A model generated the notes under the pieces. That model saw nothing but the letters and a program-made list of their open reading frames with translations. It was not told the origin of the DNA and did not search any database. This document shows, one piece after another, positions 35,193 to 44,216 of a stretch of DNA of 59,784 nt (positions within the stretch are counted from its first letter, which is position 1; every line of letters begins with the position of its first letter). Origin of the DNA: Verrucomicrobiota bacterium (GTDB taxonomy: Bacteria > Chlamydiota > Chlamydiia > Chlamydiales > Rhabdochlamydiaceae). The stretch is from the NCBI GenBank assembly GCA_018239985.1, contig JAFEGK010000005.1:53674-113457 (forward strand), written 5' to 3'. The position numbers and the translations under genes are program-made.

Positions 35193-35723
35193 TTACAGGT
35201 TTAATCCTGCTTCTTCTAGCCACCTCTGCTCGACTTCAGTGGCATTAAAGTGCATTAAATCGGGCCAGCAGCCATCTCGTAGGCACTGTGCGGTATCGGC
35301 AATGCTTTTCCTGACTCTCATGAGTTCGCCCATGACTTCCTTTGTCCCTTGTAGGATAAAGTGTTGTTCAAGGGTGTATGTTCTTTCAAAATCTCCAGGC
35401 CTTACTGGGCAGACTTCTAGAGGGGATGGCTTTGGAAAATCAAACCATAACGGCTGTCTATTGTCGATTTTCGCAGTTGTAAATGGGCTTAAGAGTTCAT
35501 TGCGGAAATAGACGGCAGCACAAAGGGCGACTGCGCCAACGACCGCTAGGGCGATCTTTTCCTTGTTCTCGAAGGCGATTTCCCCCCATCCCTTGGTGGG
35601 TGTTATTCCTGGTTCTTGAATAGGTTCAGGTTTGCTTTCCTCTTGCACTTCTTGAATTGGGGGTGTTGAGTCGCTGAAAAAATCTGCAAAACTTGGAAGC
35701 CATGAATTAATTTCTATAGGCAT
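35193..35723 (-). CDS. Hypothetical single-pass membrane protein
   Basis: 176 residues, not recognised. Pro/Glu-rich N-terminus (EVQEESKPEPIQEPG), one hydrophobic segment at about 57-72 (IALAVVGAVALCAAVYF), then a soluble C-terminus of about 100 residues. RBS GAGG before ATG. The start MPIEIN resembles MPIQFS of the next gene upstream, and the two genes have similar terminators, hinting at a shared origin of their ends. Confidence 0.6.
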   Translation of the reverse strand: MPIEINSWLPSFADFFSDSTPPIQEVQEESKPEPIQEPGITPTKGWGEIAFENKEKIALAVVGAVALCAAVYFRNELLSPFTTAKIDNRQPLWFDFPKPSPLEVCPVRPGDFERTYTLEQHFILQGTKEVMGELMRVRKSIADTAQCLRDGCWPDLMHFNATEVEQRWLEEAGLNL

Positions 35724-35791
35724 TATTACCTCTGGGTTAATTTTTGCGGCATTATTATAAATGTATGATGAATAAAATAGAAGTTATAAAA

Positions 35792-35819
35792 AAGCATGAG
35801 AGAAAATTCTCTCATGCTT
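35792..35819 (-). terminator. Terminator after the 35859-36650 gene
   Basis: aagcatgagagaa (35792-35804) pairs perfectly with ttctctcatgctt (35807-35819), loop of 2, then a T-run on the minus strand. Strong intrinsic terminator. Confidence 0.88.
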
Positions 35820-35858
35820 ATAATAATCTTTATTAAAAGATTGTTGGATAACTGCGAC

Positions 35859-36650
35859 TTAAGCCGTTTGAGTCGAGTTACCTGGAAGGATGTTAGGAAC
35901 CCAGTTCCATACTGTCGTAGCCGCTGAACCAATCTTGCCAGCACTATAGGTGGCTGCTGAAGCAACTGCACCAGCACCGTAGCTGACCCCAGTTTTAACA
36001 CCAGAAACAGCAGTTTCACCTGCATTGTAAAGGCTATTGTATGTCCCCTCAACGTTCTCTTTGACACCGCTTCCGAATGTTGAGAAACCAGCAGAAACTC
36101 CATTAAGAGCTGGACGTCCTAGGAAGTACATTGCTGCAGCACCGAGGGCGATTTTCCCTTTGTGGTTCCAGATGAACTGAGCAGCTGGTCCTTTGTTGTT
36201 CCAAAGGAAGTTAACAACAGCTTTAGCTTTTTCTTTAGCAATCTGTGTTCTTGTTGGAGCTGGAGCTACAGGCTCTGGAGTAGGAGCAGGAGCTGGCTCT
36301 TCTTTTTTAACTTCAGGTGTTGCATACCCTAATGTTCCTTTAAGAGCTTCAACTGTTGCGCGACCGGCTAATTTAGTCGACTCGGCAAAGAAGCTAACTG
36401 GACGGGCTGTAATAGGATAAAGTATTGATGTAAGAACTGTGAAAGCAGCTCTAACAACTGTTTCAATTGTAGCGATTGCAGCAAGAGTTAAGTTAACTGG
36501 AAATCTTGTTACAACTTTCGCTGTATCTTTCATGAAACCATCTGTTCTTTTACCTTCGTTGTCTCTATTGACTGTAAGGTAATTCTGAGCGCCGTTAACG
36601 AGTGACGCTGTGCTAAGACGTGTGTCTTGTTCTGAAAATTGTATAGGCAT
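35859..36650 (-). CDS. Hypothetical protein with Pro/Ala linker and amphipathic repeats
   Basis: 263 residues, not recognised. Order: polar start; hydrophobic pair at about 47-80 (FPVNLTLAAIATIETVVRAAF, VLTSILYPITA); Pro/Ala/Glu linker (EEPAPAPTPEPVAPAPT); a second hydrophobic stretch (FIWNHKGKIALGAAAMYF); and a Gly/Ala/Val/Ser-rich tail (SGVKTGVSYGAGAVASAATY) with an 11-residue-like period. Such tails can lie on membranes. AGGAG before ATG and a good promoter upstream suggest high expression. Candidate surface or inclusion protein; this is inference. Confidence 0.65.
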   Translation of the reverse strand: MPIQFSEQDTRLSTASLVNGAQNYLTVNRDNEGKRTDGFMKDTAKVVTRFPVNLTLAAIATIETVVRAAFTVLTSILYPITARPVSFFAESTKLAGRATVEALKGTLGYATPEVKKEEPAPAPTPEPVAPAPTRTQIAKEKAKAVVNFLWNNKGPAAQFIWNHKGKIALGAAAMYFLGRPALNGVSAGFSTFGSGVKENVEGTYNSLYNAGETAVSGVKTGVSYGAGAVASAATYSAGKIGSAATTVWNWVPNILPGNSTQTA

Positions 36651-36723
36651 TTTATCTCCTGGGTATAATAATTATTAAGCTTTTTTAATAACTAATGGTT
36701 ATTGGAATAAAGCAATACTTAAG

Positions 36724-36753
36724 ATGTTAGCAAATCCAGATTTAATTAGTCAA
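36724..36753 (-). promoter_or_regulatory. Promoter for the 35859-36650 gene
   Basis: On the minus strand TTGACT (36748-36753), 18-nt spacer, TAACAT (36724-36729). It gives a leader of about 65 nt with a small hairpin (aataac/gttatt). Confidence 0.5.
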
Positions 36754-36786
36754 TTATTAAAACTTGTTTATGTAGGAGGTAATATT

Positions 36787-37548
36787 TTACTTGATTAGTT
36801 CTGATGCGGCTTGGCTGTCGAGGATCCAGAGAGCTTTGCTGTTTTTGGTTCCAATCAGCTGAATGGGATACCGTTCAAATTGTTCTTTAGATCTAAAAAC
36901 TTCTTTAACGGTCTCTTTTTTTGAGGCGCCAAGGACGTAGATCACGATATTTTGGGCCGCATTGATCGCTTCGTACGTGAGGGTCATGCGCCAAGTATTT
37001 TTTTGTGGTACATAGTTGGCGACGACAATTCGATTTTTTACTTTTAAAGCTTCTGTTTGGGGAAAAAGGGAGGCGGTATGGCCATCTTCCCCCATCCCTA
37101 AAATGACTAAGTCCAGCCGCCGGTCTTCTAAAACGGTTTTGAGTGTTGTCTCGTATGCTAGGGCGTTAATTTCAATTTTTTCTTCGGCCTTCATCCTAAA
37201 GATTTGCTCTTTGGGGATCGGCATCTTGGCAAGTCCCGCATCCATTGCCATTTTAAAGTTGCTTTCGGGGTCTGTCGGAGGGACGCTTCTTTCATCGCCC
37301 CAGAAGAGCCACACTTTTTTCCAATCGATTTTATCGTTGTAGGGGGCTGAGGTGAGGAGTTTAATGACGGCCTTTGGAGTGCTTCCACCCGAAAGGGCGA
37401 CGTAAAAGGCTCCATGATCTTCGATTGCTCGTCTACAAGTTGTGATAAAATGGCGTACACAGACGTCGATGGTTTCGGTCTCATCTCCTGGCACCAGTAG
37501 ATCGCGACGCTCGTCCCAGGAATGGAGTTTAAAACTTCCGATTTTCAC
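36787..37548 (-). CDS. pgl: 6-phosphogluconolactonase
   Basis: 253 residues from a GTG at 37546-37548, with AAGGAG about 10 nt upstream inside the end of opcA; the longer frame overlaps opcA and has no family match. GGSTPKAVIKLL, LFWGDERSVPPTDPESNF and GMGEDGHTASLFP are the family motifs. Hydrolyses 6-phosphogluconolactone made by Zwf. Starts one nt after the opcA stop, so the three genes zwf-opcA-pgl form one operon. Confidence 0.93.
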   Translation of the reverse strand: MKIGSFKLHSWDERRDLLVPGDETETIDVCVRHFITTCRRAIEDHGAFYVALSGGSTPKAVIKLLTSAPYNDKIDWKKVWLFWGDERSVPPTDPESNFKMAMDAGLAKMPIPKEQIFRMKAEEKIEINALAYETTLKTVLEDRRLDLVILGMGEDGHTASLFPQTEALKVKNRIVVANYVPQKNTWRMTLTYEAINAAQNIVIYVLGASKKETVKEVFRSKEQFERYPIQLIGTKNSKALWILDSQAASELIK

Positions 37549-37549
37549 C

Positions 37550-38614
37550 TTAAGCGTACTCCTTGTGCTCTTTAATTTGTTTGAGTAGGCGCAGGTAATG
37601 GCTGCTGGTTCCTCGATGACAGATTTCTTTGACAAGCGATTGTCCCGCTTCATCTTTTGGGAAGAGGTATTGAAGGGGGATGTCACATTTCTCAAGCGTC
37701 GAGAAGCGAAGGTGCACTCTGTGGGGTGTGGCGAGGTCTCGACCGAAAGAGAAATGGCATTGATCGGCTGTATGAATGTCTACAGACAGGATCGCCCCCC
37801 CTTTTAGATCATGGTGTTGTTCTTGATAGAGGTTGATAAGGACTTTGCCAGTTTGACTTTGATAATTTAGCGAAGTTTTTCGGCCGTCACTGTTGATTTT
37901 TTCCAGCTTCCAATTCAACTGGGAGGTGATCCAGCCTTGTAAGAGGAGGGCTTGGACTTGAGTGTGAGTAGGAAAAGGGGGGGCGGCACTGTTGTAGACA
38001 ATTTCGATTTGGTTGCAATTTTGCAAATGGGCGAAGTTCTCTTGTGGATAAAAGGTGGAGGTAAGCAATTTTCGCCAATTTTCGGTTCGGGCCCAGTTGA
38101 GGTCGGCGACGTCGAATTTATATTTGGTCTCAAGATCGATCAGAGTTTTTGCAAATTGCGAAAGATGCTCTGCCCCTTCTGAGTCGAAAATCATCCGGGT
38201 AGCCAGTTGCTTGAGTTCAGTAAAAAGGTTAGACGAGAGGGAAGGATCTTCAGCCCAGATGACGTAGATCGGAAGATCTGGAAGAATATTGGGCAAAATG
38301 ACGAAGGGGACACGATCTTGATAGTTTCCTGCGACTTCGATTTCGATAAAATCGCACACAGTCCCTTCATCCCCGATCGGTTGTACGGAAACATTGCTTT
38401 TGAGATATTCGGCCCCTTTGTCGGTATCTAGGGTGATGAGAATGACGCGTGAGGGGAATTTTTGGATGACTGTTTGCGAGATGGTTTTGATGTAGCTTGC
38501 GCGGCCTGTTTTTTTGGTGAAGAAGATCAAGTTAAATAGAGAGGCCCGGATTTTATTACTCCCTTCAAGGGAGTCCCAAATGCGCTCGAGTTCATTTTCA
38601 ATTGTCGCTGTCAT
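37550..38614 (-). CDS. opcA: OpcA-like glucose-6-phosphate dehydrogenase assembly protein
   Basis: 354 residues from the ATG at 38612-38614, one nt after the zwf stop. Recognised from the N-terminus (IRASLFNLIFFTKK), the PSRVILIT strand, a Cys-containing GTVCDFIEIEVAG, and LPNILPDLPIYVIWAED, the central motif of the family. OpcA is known from cyanobacteria and actinobacteria, where it activates Zwf allosterically in response to redox state. Position between zwf and pgl fits that job. Chlamydia, as far as I recall, has zwf next to pgl without it. Confidence 0.8.
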   Translation of the reverse strand: MTATIENELERIWDSLEGSNKIRASLFNLIFFTKKTGRASYIKTISQTVIQKFPSRVILITLDTDKGAEYLKSNVSVQPIGDEGTVCDFIEIEVAGNYQDRVPFVILPNILPDLPIYVIWAEDPSLSSNLFTELKQLATRMIFDSEGAEHLSQFAKTLIDLETKYKFDVADLNWARTENWRKLLTSTFYPQENFAHLQNCNQIEIVYNSAAPPFPTHTQVQALLLQGWITSQLNWKLEKINSDGRKTSLNYQSQTGKVLINLYQEQHHDLKGGAILSVDIHTADQCHFSFGRDLATPHRVHLRFSTLEKCDIPLQYLFPKDEAGQSLVKEICHRGTSSHYLRLLKQIKEHKEYA

Positions 38615-38615
38615 G

Positions 38616-40151
38616 TTAGAGAAGTCTCCATTTGCGCCCATCTCTTGCGATCATTGCTTCAGCTTCTTCTGGCCCCCAGGTGCCAGAGGCGTAGTTGGGG
38701 AATTTACCAGGGGGTGTCTTTGCCCAGTTATTTAGTAGGGGGGTGAAGAGGTTCCATGAGCTGAAAACTTCATCCTCGCGGGCGAATAGGGTGCTATCGC
38801 CTGACATGCAATCTAGAATCAGCCGTTCGTAGGCTTCTGGTGGCGATGTCCCAAAATAGGAGCCGTAGCGGAAGTCCATTTTTACAGGTTGAATGGGGTT
38901 AGCAGGGCCTGGGACTTTGCAGTTGATTTTAAGTGAGGTTCCTTCGTCGGGTTGGATCCGGATAGCGAGTACATTTGGCTCGTTTTGATGCTGATTTTGT
39001 TGGAAGAGAACGGCAGGGGGATGTTTGAACTGGATGGCAATTTCAGAAGCTCTTTTGGGTAGTCTCTTACCGCTACGTAAATAGAATGGAACCCCATCCC
39101 AGCGCCAATTGTCGATAAATAGCCGCAAGGCGACAAAGGTCTCTACATTGGAATTTGGATTGACATTAGCCTCTTCTCGGTAGCTCTTCACTTGCTCTCC
39201 ATTGACAAATCCTTTTCCATATTGTCCACGGACTATAGAGGTTTTAAAATCCTCTTCGGTGAAGGGGCGGATTGCTTGCAGGACTTTAACTTTTTCATCG
39301 CGGATTTCTTTGGCGCTGAGGTTAATGGGCGGCTCCATTGCGACAAGGGAAAGCAGCTGCATCATATGGTTTTGGACAATATCTCGCAAAAGGCCCGCTT
39401 CTTCCCAAAAGGCGCCTCGGGTGCCAATGCCGATCTCTTCACCCACGGTGATTTGAACGTGGTCGATATAACGGTTATTCCAGAGGGATTCAAAGAGCGA
39501 ATTGGCAAAGCGAAAGACCATCAGGTTTTGTACGGTCTCTTTCCCCAGATAATGGTCGATACGGTAAATTTGTCTTTCAGCCATAAATTTGAGGAGCTCA
39601 TCTTGCAGAGCATGGGCAGAATCCAAATCATGTCCAAAGGGTTTTTCGATGATGACTCGTGACCATTTGTCTTTTACAGAGCGGGCATCATAGATGAGCC
39701 CTGCCTTGTGGAGCTGCTCAGCAATAGTTGTGAAAAAACTTGGTTGAGTAGAAAGGTAATAAACCCGATTGCCTCTTGTTCCGATGCGGCTATCGAGCTC
39801 GGCTAAAAATGTTTGGAGTGCTTGGTAGCCGCTCGGTTCATGGAATTCTGATTTGTGATAGAAAATTTGCTGTTCAAAATTCTTCCAGACAGTCTCGTCG
39901 ACAGGTTTTACTCTTGAAAATTTGTTGATCGCCTCTTTCATCTCCTGCCGAAATTGCTCATGCGTTTTGTCACGCCGGGCAAAACCAACGACGGCAAATT
40001 GGCTTGGGAGTTGACCCTCGCGGGCCAAATTGTAGATAGCCGGCAAGAGTTTTCGGGCTGTCAAATCACCTGTTGCTCCAAAGATCACAAGGATGCACGG
40101 ATCTACAAAGCGCGATGAAATTCCTGGTTCTTCAAGTGGATGGGGAGCCAT
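38616..40151 (-). CDS. zwf: Glucose-6-phosphate 1-dehydrogenase
   Basis: 511 residues from the ATG at 40149-40151 (AAGGAA upstream). IFGATGDLTARKLLPA binds NADP, RIDHYLGKETVQNLMVFRFAN holds the catalytic His and substrate Lys, and PFYLRSGKRLP and RLILDCMSGDSTLFAR follow as usual. First enzyme of the oxidative pentose phosphate branch, giving NADPH. It is separated from ruvX by a 92-bp palindrome; a weak promoter (TTGCGT, 18 nt, TTTATG) may lie just upstream of it. Confidence 0.96.
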   Translation of the reverse strand: MAPHPLEEPGISSRFVDPCILVIFGATGDLTARKLLPAIYNLAREGQLPSQFAVVGFARRDKTHEQFRQEMKEAINKFSRVKPVDETVWKNFEQQIFYHKSEFHEPSGYQALQTFLAELDSRIGTRGNRVYYLSTQPSFFTTIAEQLHKAGLIYDARSVKDKWSRVIIEKPFGHDLDSAHALQDELLKFMAERQIYRIDHYLGKETVQNLMVFRFANSLFESLWNNRYIDHVQITVGEEIGIGTRGAFWEEAGLLRDIVQNHMMQLLSLVAMEPPINLSAKEIRDEKVKVLQAIRPFTEEDFKTSIVRGQYGKGFVNGEQVKSYREEANVNPNSNVETFVALRLFIDNWRWDGVPFYLRSGKRLPKRASEIAIQFKHPPAVLFQQNQHQNEPNVLAIRIQPDEGTSLKINCKVPGPANPIQPVKMDFRYGSYFGTSPPEAYERLILDCMSGDSTLFAREDEVFSSWNLFTPLLNNWAKTPPGKFPNYASGTWGPEEAEAMIARDGRKWRLL

Positions 40152-40241
40152 AAATTCCTTTTTTTCATTACATAAAAGCACTTAACGGTTTTTGACGCAA
40201 GGGGAGGATTTCAAACTCGCTTCAGTGGGCAAATTCGATGA

Positions 40242-40333
40242 TTTTGATCTCAGCACCTTCCCCCTCGCAAGTCGCCTATCCGGGTATATACCCGGATAGG
40301 CGACTTGCGAGGGGGAAGGTGCTGAGATCAAAA
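40242..40333. repeat. Perfect 92-bp palindrome at the 3' end of ruvX
   Basis: The sequence 40242-40287 (ttttgatctcagcacc ... ctatccgggtat) is exactly the reverse complement of 40288-40333, with no spacer and no mismatch; the first outside pair (A/G) does not match. It covers the ruvX stop codon (40328-40330). RNA from either strand would form a 46-bp stem, so it may stop transcription in both directions, but its length is far beyond a normal terminator. Confidence 0.9.
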
Positions 40334-40786
40334 GGGCGGATTTGCACCTGAATTGGAGTTTTGAAATCTCCCCCTGGGACTGTCGAGATAGGACTGTAAA
40401 ATAGCCCCTGCAGCCATCGCGTCGATATATAGGACCCGTTTTTTTCGGCGCATTTCGGCCTCTTTAAGGGTACGCTCCACCTGAGCGGTCGTCAGTCTTT
40501 CGTCCCATAACACGACTTTTTTCCCTGAGAGTTCCTCCAGAATGAGGGCTAGTTCTCGGACAATTTTCGATCCTGGACTCTCTTTTCCATTCATCAACAA
40601 GGGGAGGCCGATGACGAAGGTTTCGATTGGTTCATAGGGAGCAAATTCATTCAGAATGGCAGCAGCTGTATCGCGGAGGTTTTTTTTTGTGGCGATCGCT
40701 TTTAGTGGAGATGCGAGGATTTTTCCAGGATCGGAAGCAGCTAGGCCGATTCGGGCGTTTCCATAATCAATTCCGACAATTCTCAT
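40328..40786 (-). CDS. ruvX: YqgF/RuvX-family pre-16S rRNA nuclease
   Basis: 152 residues from the ATG at 40784-40786, overlapping the pyrG stop (ATGA); the longer frame reads through pyrG. RNase H fold: VGIDYGNARIGLAASDP with the first catalytic Asp, VIGLPLLMNGKESP, LWDERLTTAQVERTL (Glu) and IDAMAAGAILQSYL (last Asp). Processes 16S rRNA 5' end. The last codons (NPPF) and stop are part of the palindrome. Confidence 0.93.
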   Translation of the reverse strand: MRIVGIDYGNARIGLAASDPGKILASPLKAIATKKNLRDTAAAILNEFAPYEPIETFVIGLPLLMNGKESPGSKIVRELALILEELSGKKVVLWDERLTTAQVERTLKEAEMRRKKRVLYIDAMAAGAILQSYLDSPRGRFQNSNSGANPPF

Positions 40787-42387
40787 TTGGCCCGACTTGC
40801 AGCTGAGGCGATAAAGTCGCGGAAAAGGGGATGAGGATCGGTTGGCTTCGATTTGAACTCTGGATGGTACTGGACCCCGAGCATCCAAGGATGATCCTTG
40901 ATTTCGGCAATTTCACAGAGGACGTCGTTTTCCATAACGCCCGTTAAAATTAGTCCATTATCTTCACATTGCTGTTTATAGAGATTGTTGAATTCGTAAC
41001 GGTGCCGGTGCCTTTCAGATATGGTCTCTTTCCCATAGGCGGCGTGCGCCTTGCTCCCCTTGCGTAGCGAGCAGTTGAAGGCCCCCAGGCGCATTGTACC
41101 GCCCAGATTTTTCACATCGCGCTGCTCGCTAAGTAGCGAGATCACCGGATGGGGTGTTTTCTGATCCATTTCGGTGCTATTGGCATCTTGGAGTTTGAGG
41201 ACATGACGGGCAAATTCAACGCAGAGCACCTGCATCCCAAGGCATAATCCAAAGTAGGGGATTTTGTTTTCTCTACAGTGTTTGGCAGTCAAAATTTTTC
41301 CCATCCAGCCTCTTTCGCCAAAGCCTCCGGGGACCAGATAGCCGTGGCAATTGCCGATATTGACTTTGCCATCTTCAATGACTTTGTCCGATTCGTAGGT
41401 TTCGATTTCGAGCTCAACATCATTAGCTGTCGCGGCATGTTGCAGCGCTTCGAAAACCGATTTGTAGGCATCTTTGTGCTCTAAATATTTTCCGACGATG
41501 CCGATTTTGACCCTCTTTTTTGGATTGCGCATCCGCTCAAGCATTGCGCTCCATTTAGACAGATCGGCCTTTGCCTTAGGAAGTCCTAGAGCATCGCAAA
41601 TTTTTTGATCAAGTTCTTGCTTATGTAGAGATAGCGGCACTTCGTAGATGCTAAATTCCACATCAGCCTGGTCAATCACCGCCTCTTTTGGGACGCTGCA
41701 GTGGATGCTGATTTTATCTTTCACCTCTTCAGAAAGGCTATTTTCACAGCGGCAAAACAGGAAGTCGGGGATAATTCCGATTTGTCGCAATACCATTACA
41801 GAGTGCTGCGTCGGCTTGGTTTTAATCTCGCCAGCGGCTTTTAAAAAGGGGACATAGGTTAAATGGATATTGATGCAATCACGAGGTCTTTCGTGTCGAA
41901 ATTGACGGATTGCCTCAAGGAAGGGGAGCGACTCAATATCGCCTGCTGTTCCGCCGATTTCGACGAGGACAACATCGGTGCCAATCTGCTGATTGGAGGC
42001 ATTGATGATCCGCTGCTTAATTTCATCGGTAATATGGGGCACAACCTGTACAGTTTTGCCAAGGTAATCGCCCCGGCGTTCTCTTTTGATGACCGCTTCA
42101 TAAATCTGACCTGAGGTCGCATTTGAAAGGCGACAGAGAGGGGAGTTAGAATAGCGATAATAGTGGCCAAGATCCAGATCGGTCTCGGCGCCATCATCGG
42201 TCACATAGACTTCTCCGTGTTGAAAGGGGTTCATTGTCCCAGGGTCGACATTCAAATAGGGATCGAGCTTGAGAAGAGCAGTCTTCAAACCGCGAGCCTC
42301 AAGGAGCATCGCAATCGAAGCAGATGTAAGACCTTTACCGAGTGAGGAGACAACCCCTCCAGTAATAAAAATATATTTTGGTGCCAT
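40783..42387 (-). CDS. pyrG: CTP synthase
   Basis: 534 residues. N-terminal synthase domain: FITGGVVSSLGKGLTSASIAMLLEARG, DPYLNVDPGTMNPFQHGEVYVTDDGAETDLDLGHYYR; C-terminal glutaminase with PGGFGERG, GLCLGMQ (catalytic Cys) and VQYHPEF (His). Makes CTP from UTP. First gene of the pyrG-ruvX unit, the same order as I recall for Chlamydia. Confidence 0.97.
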   Translation of the reverse strand: MAPKYIFITGGVVSSLGKGLTSASIAMLLEARGLKTALLKLDPYLNVDPGTMNPFQHGEVYVTDDGAETDLDLGHYYRYSNSPLCRLSNATSGQIYEAVIKRERRGDYLGKTVQVVPHITDEIKQRIINASNQQIGTDVVLVEIGGTAGDIESLPFLEAIRQFRHERPRDCINIHLTYVPFLKAAGEIKTKPTQHSVMVLRQIGIIPDFLFCRCENSLSEEVKDKISIHCSVPKEAVIDQADVEFSIYEVPLSLHKQELDQKICDALGLPKAKADLSKWSAMLERMRNPKKRVKIGIVGKYLEHKDAYKSVFEALQHAATANDVELEIETYESDKVIEDGKVNIGNCHGYLVPGGFGERGWMGKILTAKHCRENKIPYFGLCLGMQVLCVEFARHVLKLQDANSTEMDQKTPHPVISLLSEQRDVKNLGGTMRLGAFNCSLRKGSKAHAAYGKETISERHRHRYEFNNLYKQQCEDNGLILTGVMENDVLCEIAEIKDHPWMLGVQYHPEFKSKPTDPHPLFRDFIASAASRAK

Positions 42388-42626
42388 AATGACCTGCCTC
42401 CAAGTCTACGATGATATTTCCGCAGCTCTGAAGTCGATTTTTGAAGACAATGTGTAAGTCACATGGCTGAAAAAATCGGCTTCGGAGATCCCAAAAATGG
42501 CGGAAATAAAATTCTTTCTCAAATACAGGATACCCTCGTAGGCGGAAAAAATCAACGCAAAGACGCAAAATCGCTTGCCCAATTTCACTCAAAATTGATA
42601 ATTGGGTTATCTAACAATGGGTTTTA

Positions 42627-44006
42627 ATGGCTGTTTCCCTATTTCAAATATTTTCTGTAGGTATCGGTCCCTCTAGTTCCCATACTGTCGGGCCCATGCG
42701 CGCCGCCTATCAATTCATTTCAGATATCGAAAATAATGGCCGTCTCAATGAAGTTGCCAACATCCGAGTCGAACTTTTCGGCTCTCTTGCGATGACTGGC
42801 GAAGGGCACAAAACCGATATCGCCGTTTTGCTTGGGCTTGAAGGGGAGCGGCCGAGCGAGTGTGATCCTGCTGCGGTCGAACATCGGGTCAATTTCATCA
42901 TCAGTAATTGTACAATCAATCTTCTAAACAAACGGATGATCTCCTTCCATAAAGAGACCGACCTTCTTTTCCACAAAGGACGTCGCCTTCCCTACCATTC
43001 CAACGCGATGCGCTTCAAAGCTTTTGATGAACATGGGGCTGAACTCTACAAACAGATTTTCTATTCTGTCGGCGGGGGATTCATCCTCGATCACGAGCAG
43101 ATTTTTGCTTCGGGAAATGATCCCGAAGAGGCTCAAGTTCCTTATCCGTTTACATCCTGTGAAGAGTTGCTTGCCCATTGTCGCCATGAGGGAAAAACCA
43201 TTTCAGAGATCATGCTCGAAAATGAAAAGACATGGCGCACCGAAGTTCAAATTCGCAGTGGAATCCTCCATATTTGGAAAGTGATGCAAGCCGCTGTCAA
43301 ACGGGGCTGTGAAACACAAGGCATTCTTCCAGGTGGCCTTGGCATCAAACGGCGTGCCTACGATCTTCTAAGAAAGCTCGAGCATACTCCTAACGATCAT
43401 TCTTCTGTTTTTGATTGGGTGAGCCTTTTTGCCCTCGCAGTTAATGAAGAAAATGCTGCTGGTGGGCGGATCGTCACGGCTCCCACAAACGGGGCCTCTG
43501 GCGTGATTCCAGCTGTTGTCCACTACTACATGAAATTTTGCGATCGGGCCAATGACGATGGTGTTGTCGATTTCTTTCTCACCGCCGCAGCGATTGGCGT
43601 TCTCTACAAAGAAGGGGCCTCCTTTTCTGCTGCCGAAATGGGGTGCCAAGGGGAAGTTGGGGTCGCTTGTTCGATGGCAGCGGCGGGTCTTGCAGCAGCA
43701 CTTGGCGCCACCAACGGACAAATCGAAAATGCTGCTGAAATTGGAATGGAGCACAACTTAGGGCTGACTTGCGATCCGATCGCTGGCCTTGTCCAAGTTC
43801 CCTGTATCGAGCGCAACACGATGGGGGCTCTGAAAGCGATCAACGCATGCCGTCTTGCGATGCATGGCGACGGGGAGCACCGAGTTTCTCTGGATCAAGT
43901 GATCAAAGCGATGTACCAAACAGGCCTCGACATGAAATATGAGTATAAAGAGACCTCCGAAGGGGGCCTTGCCCTCTATGTCCCTGTCAATGTGCCTGAG
44001 TGTTAG
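42627..44006 (+). CDS. sdaA: L-serine dehydratase (single-chain, iron-sulfur)
   Basis: 459 residues with beta and alpha domains fused. [20 protein letters not shown] is the N-terminal signature, [14 protein letters not shown] and [25 protein letters not shown] the iron-sulfur region with its cysteines, and [23 protein letters not shown] the end. Deaminates serine to pyruvate and ammonia, feeding pyruvate metabolism. Single gene with 239 nt of upstream DNA that holds no clear ORF or hairpin, and a hairpin downstream at 44105-44158. Confidence 0.95.
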   Translation: MAVSLFQIFSVGIGPSSSHTVGPMRAAYQFISDIENNGRLNEVANIRVELFGSLAMTGEGHKTDIAVLLGLEGERPSECDPAAVEHRVNFIISNCTINLLNKRMISFHKETDLLFHKGRRLPYHSNAMRFKAFDEHGAELYKQIFYSVGGGFILDHEQIFASGNDPEEAQVPYPFTSCEELLAHCRHEGKTISEIMLENEKTWRTEVQIRSGILHIWKVMQAAVKRGCETQGILPGGLGIKRRAYDLLRKLEHTPNDHSSVFDWVSLFALAVNEENAAGGRIVTAPTNGASGVIPAVVHYYMKFCDRANDDGVVDFFLTAAAIGVLYKEGASFSAAEMGCQGEVGVACSMAAAGLAAALGATNGQIENAAEIGMEHNLGLTCDPIAGLVQVPCIERNTMGALKAINACRLAMHGDGEHRVSLDQVIKAMYQTGLDMKYEYKETSEGGLALYVPVNVPEC

Positions 44007-44104
44007 AGTTCCGATATGAATGAGAAGTTTGATTTTGATGAAGCTATGAGACTGTTAACGGATTTGGTTTCGTCGCTTTTTTGAAGATTTTTGGCAAATT
44101 TCCG

Positions 44105-44158
44105 CTTCATTTGTTGGGGGTAATATACGCCAGTTGATATAACCCCCAACAAACGAAG
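44105..44158. terminator. Hairpin between sdaA and MOMP cassette 2
   Basis: cttcatttgttgggggt (from 44105) pairs with acccccaacaaacgaag (to 44158) with one mismatch; further pairing of tata-like bases inside. The stem is 17 bp or more. It lies between convergent genes and can serve both. Confidence 0.65.
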
Positions 44159-44216
44159 AGAAAATTGGCTCAAAAGGACCCTAATCTTGACTGACATCTG
44201 GTTTTAGTACAGCTTC

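Noticed and set aside
35726-36103. 125-residue minus-strand ORF
   Set aside because: Shadow frame within 35859-36650 that crosses a strong terminator.
42388-42626. Regulatory RNA or riboswitch before sdaA
   Set aside because: No stable long hairpin or known aptamer motif could be seen; only weak repeats of ggNgaaaaaatc.
44016-44104. Short ORF (MNEKFDFDEAMRLL...) that recalled the start of an IS transposase
   Set aside because: Only about 23 codons; too short to support a transposase remnant.
44003-44197. 64-residue minus-strand ORF between sdaA and MOMP type C
   Set aside because: It spans the hairpin at 44105-44158, overlaps the sdaA end and has no domain.
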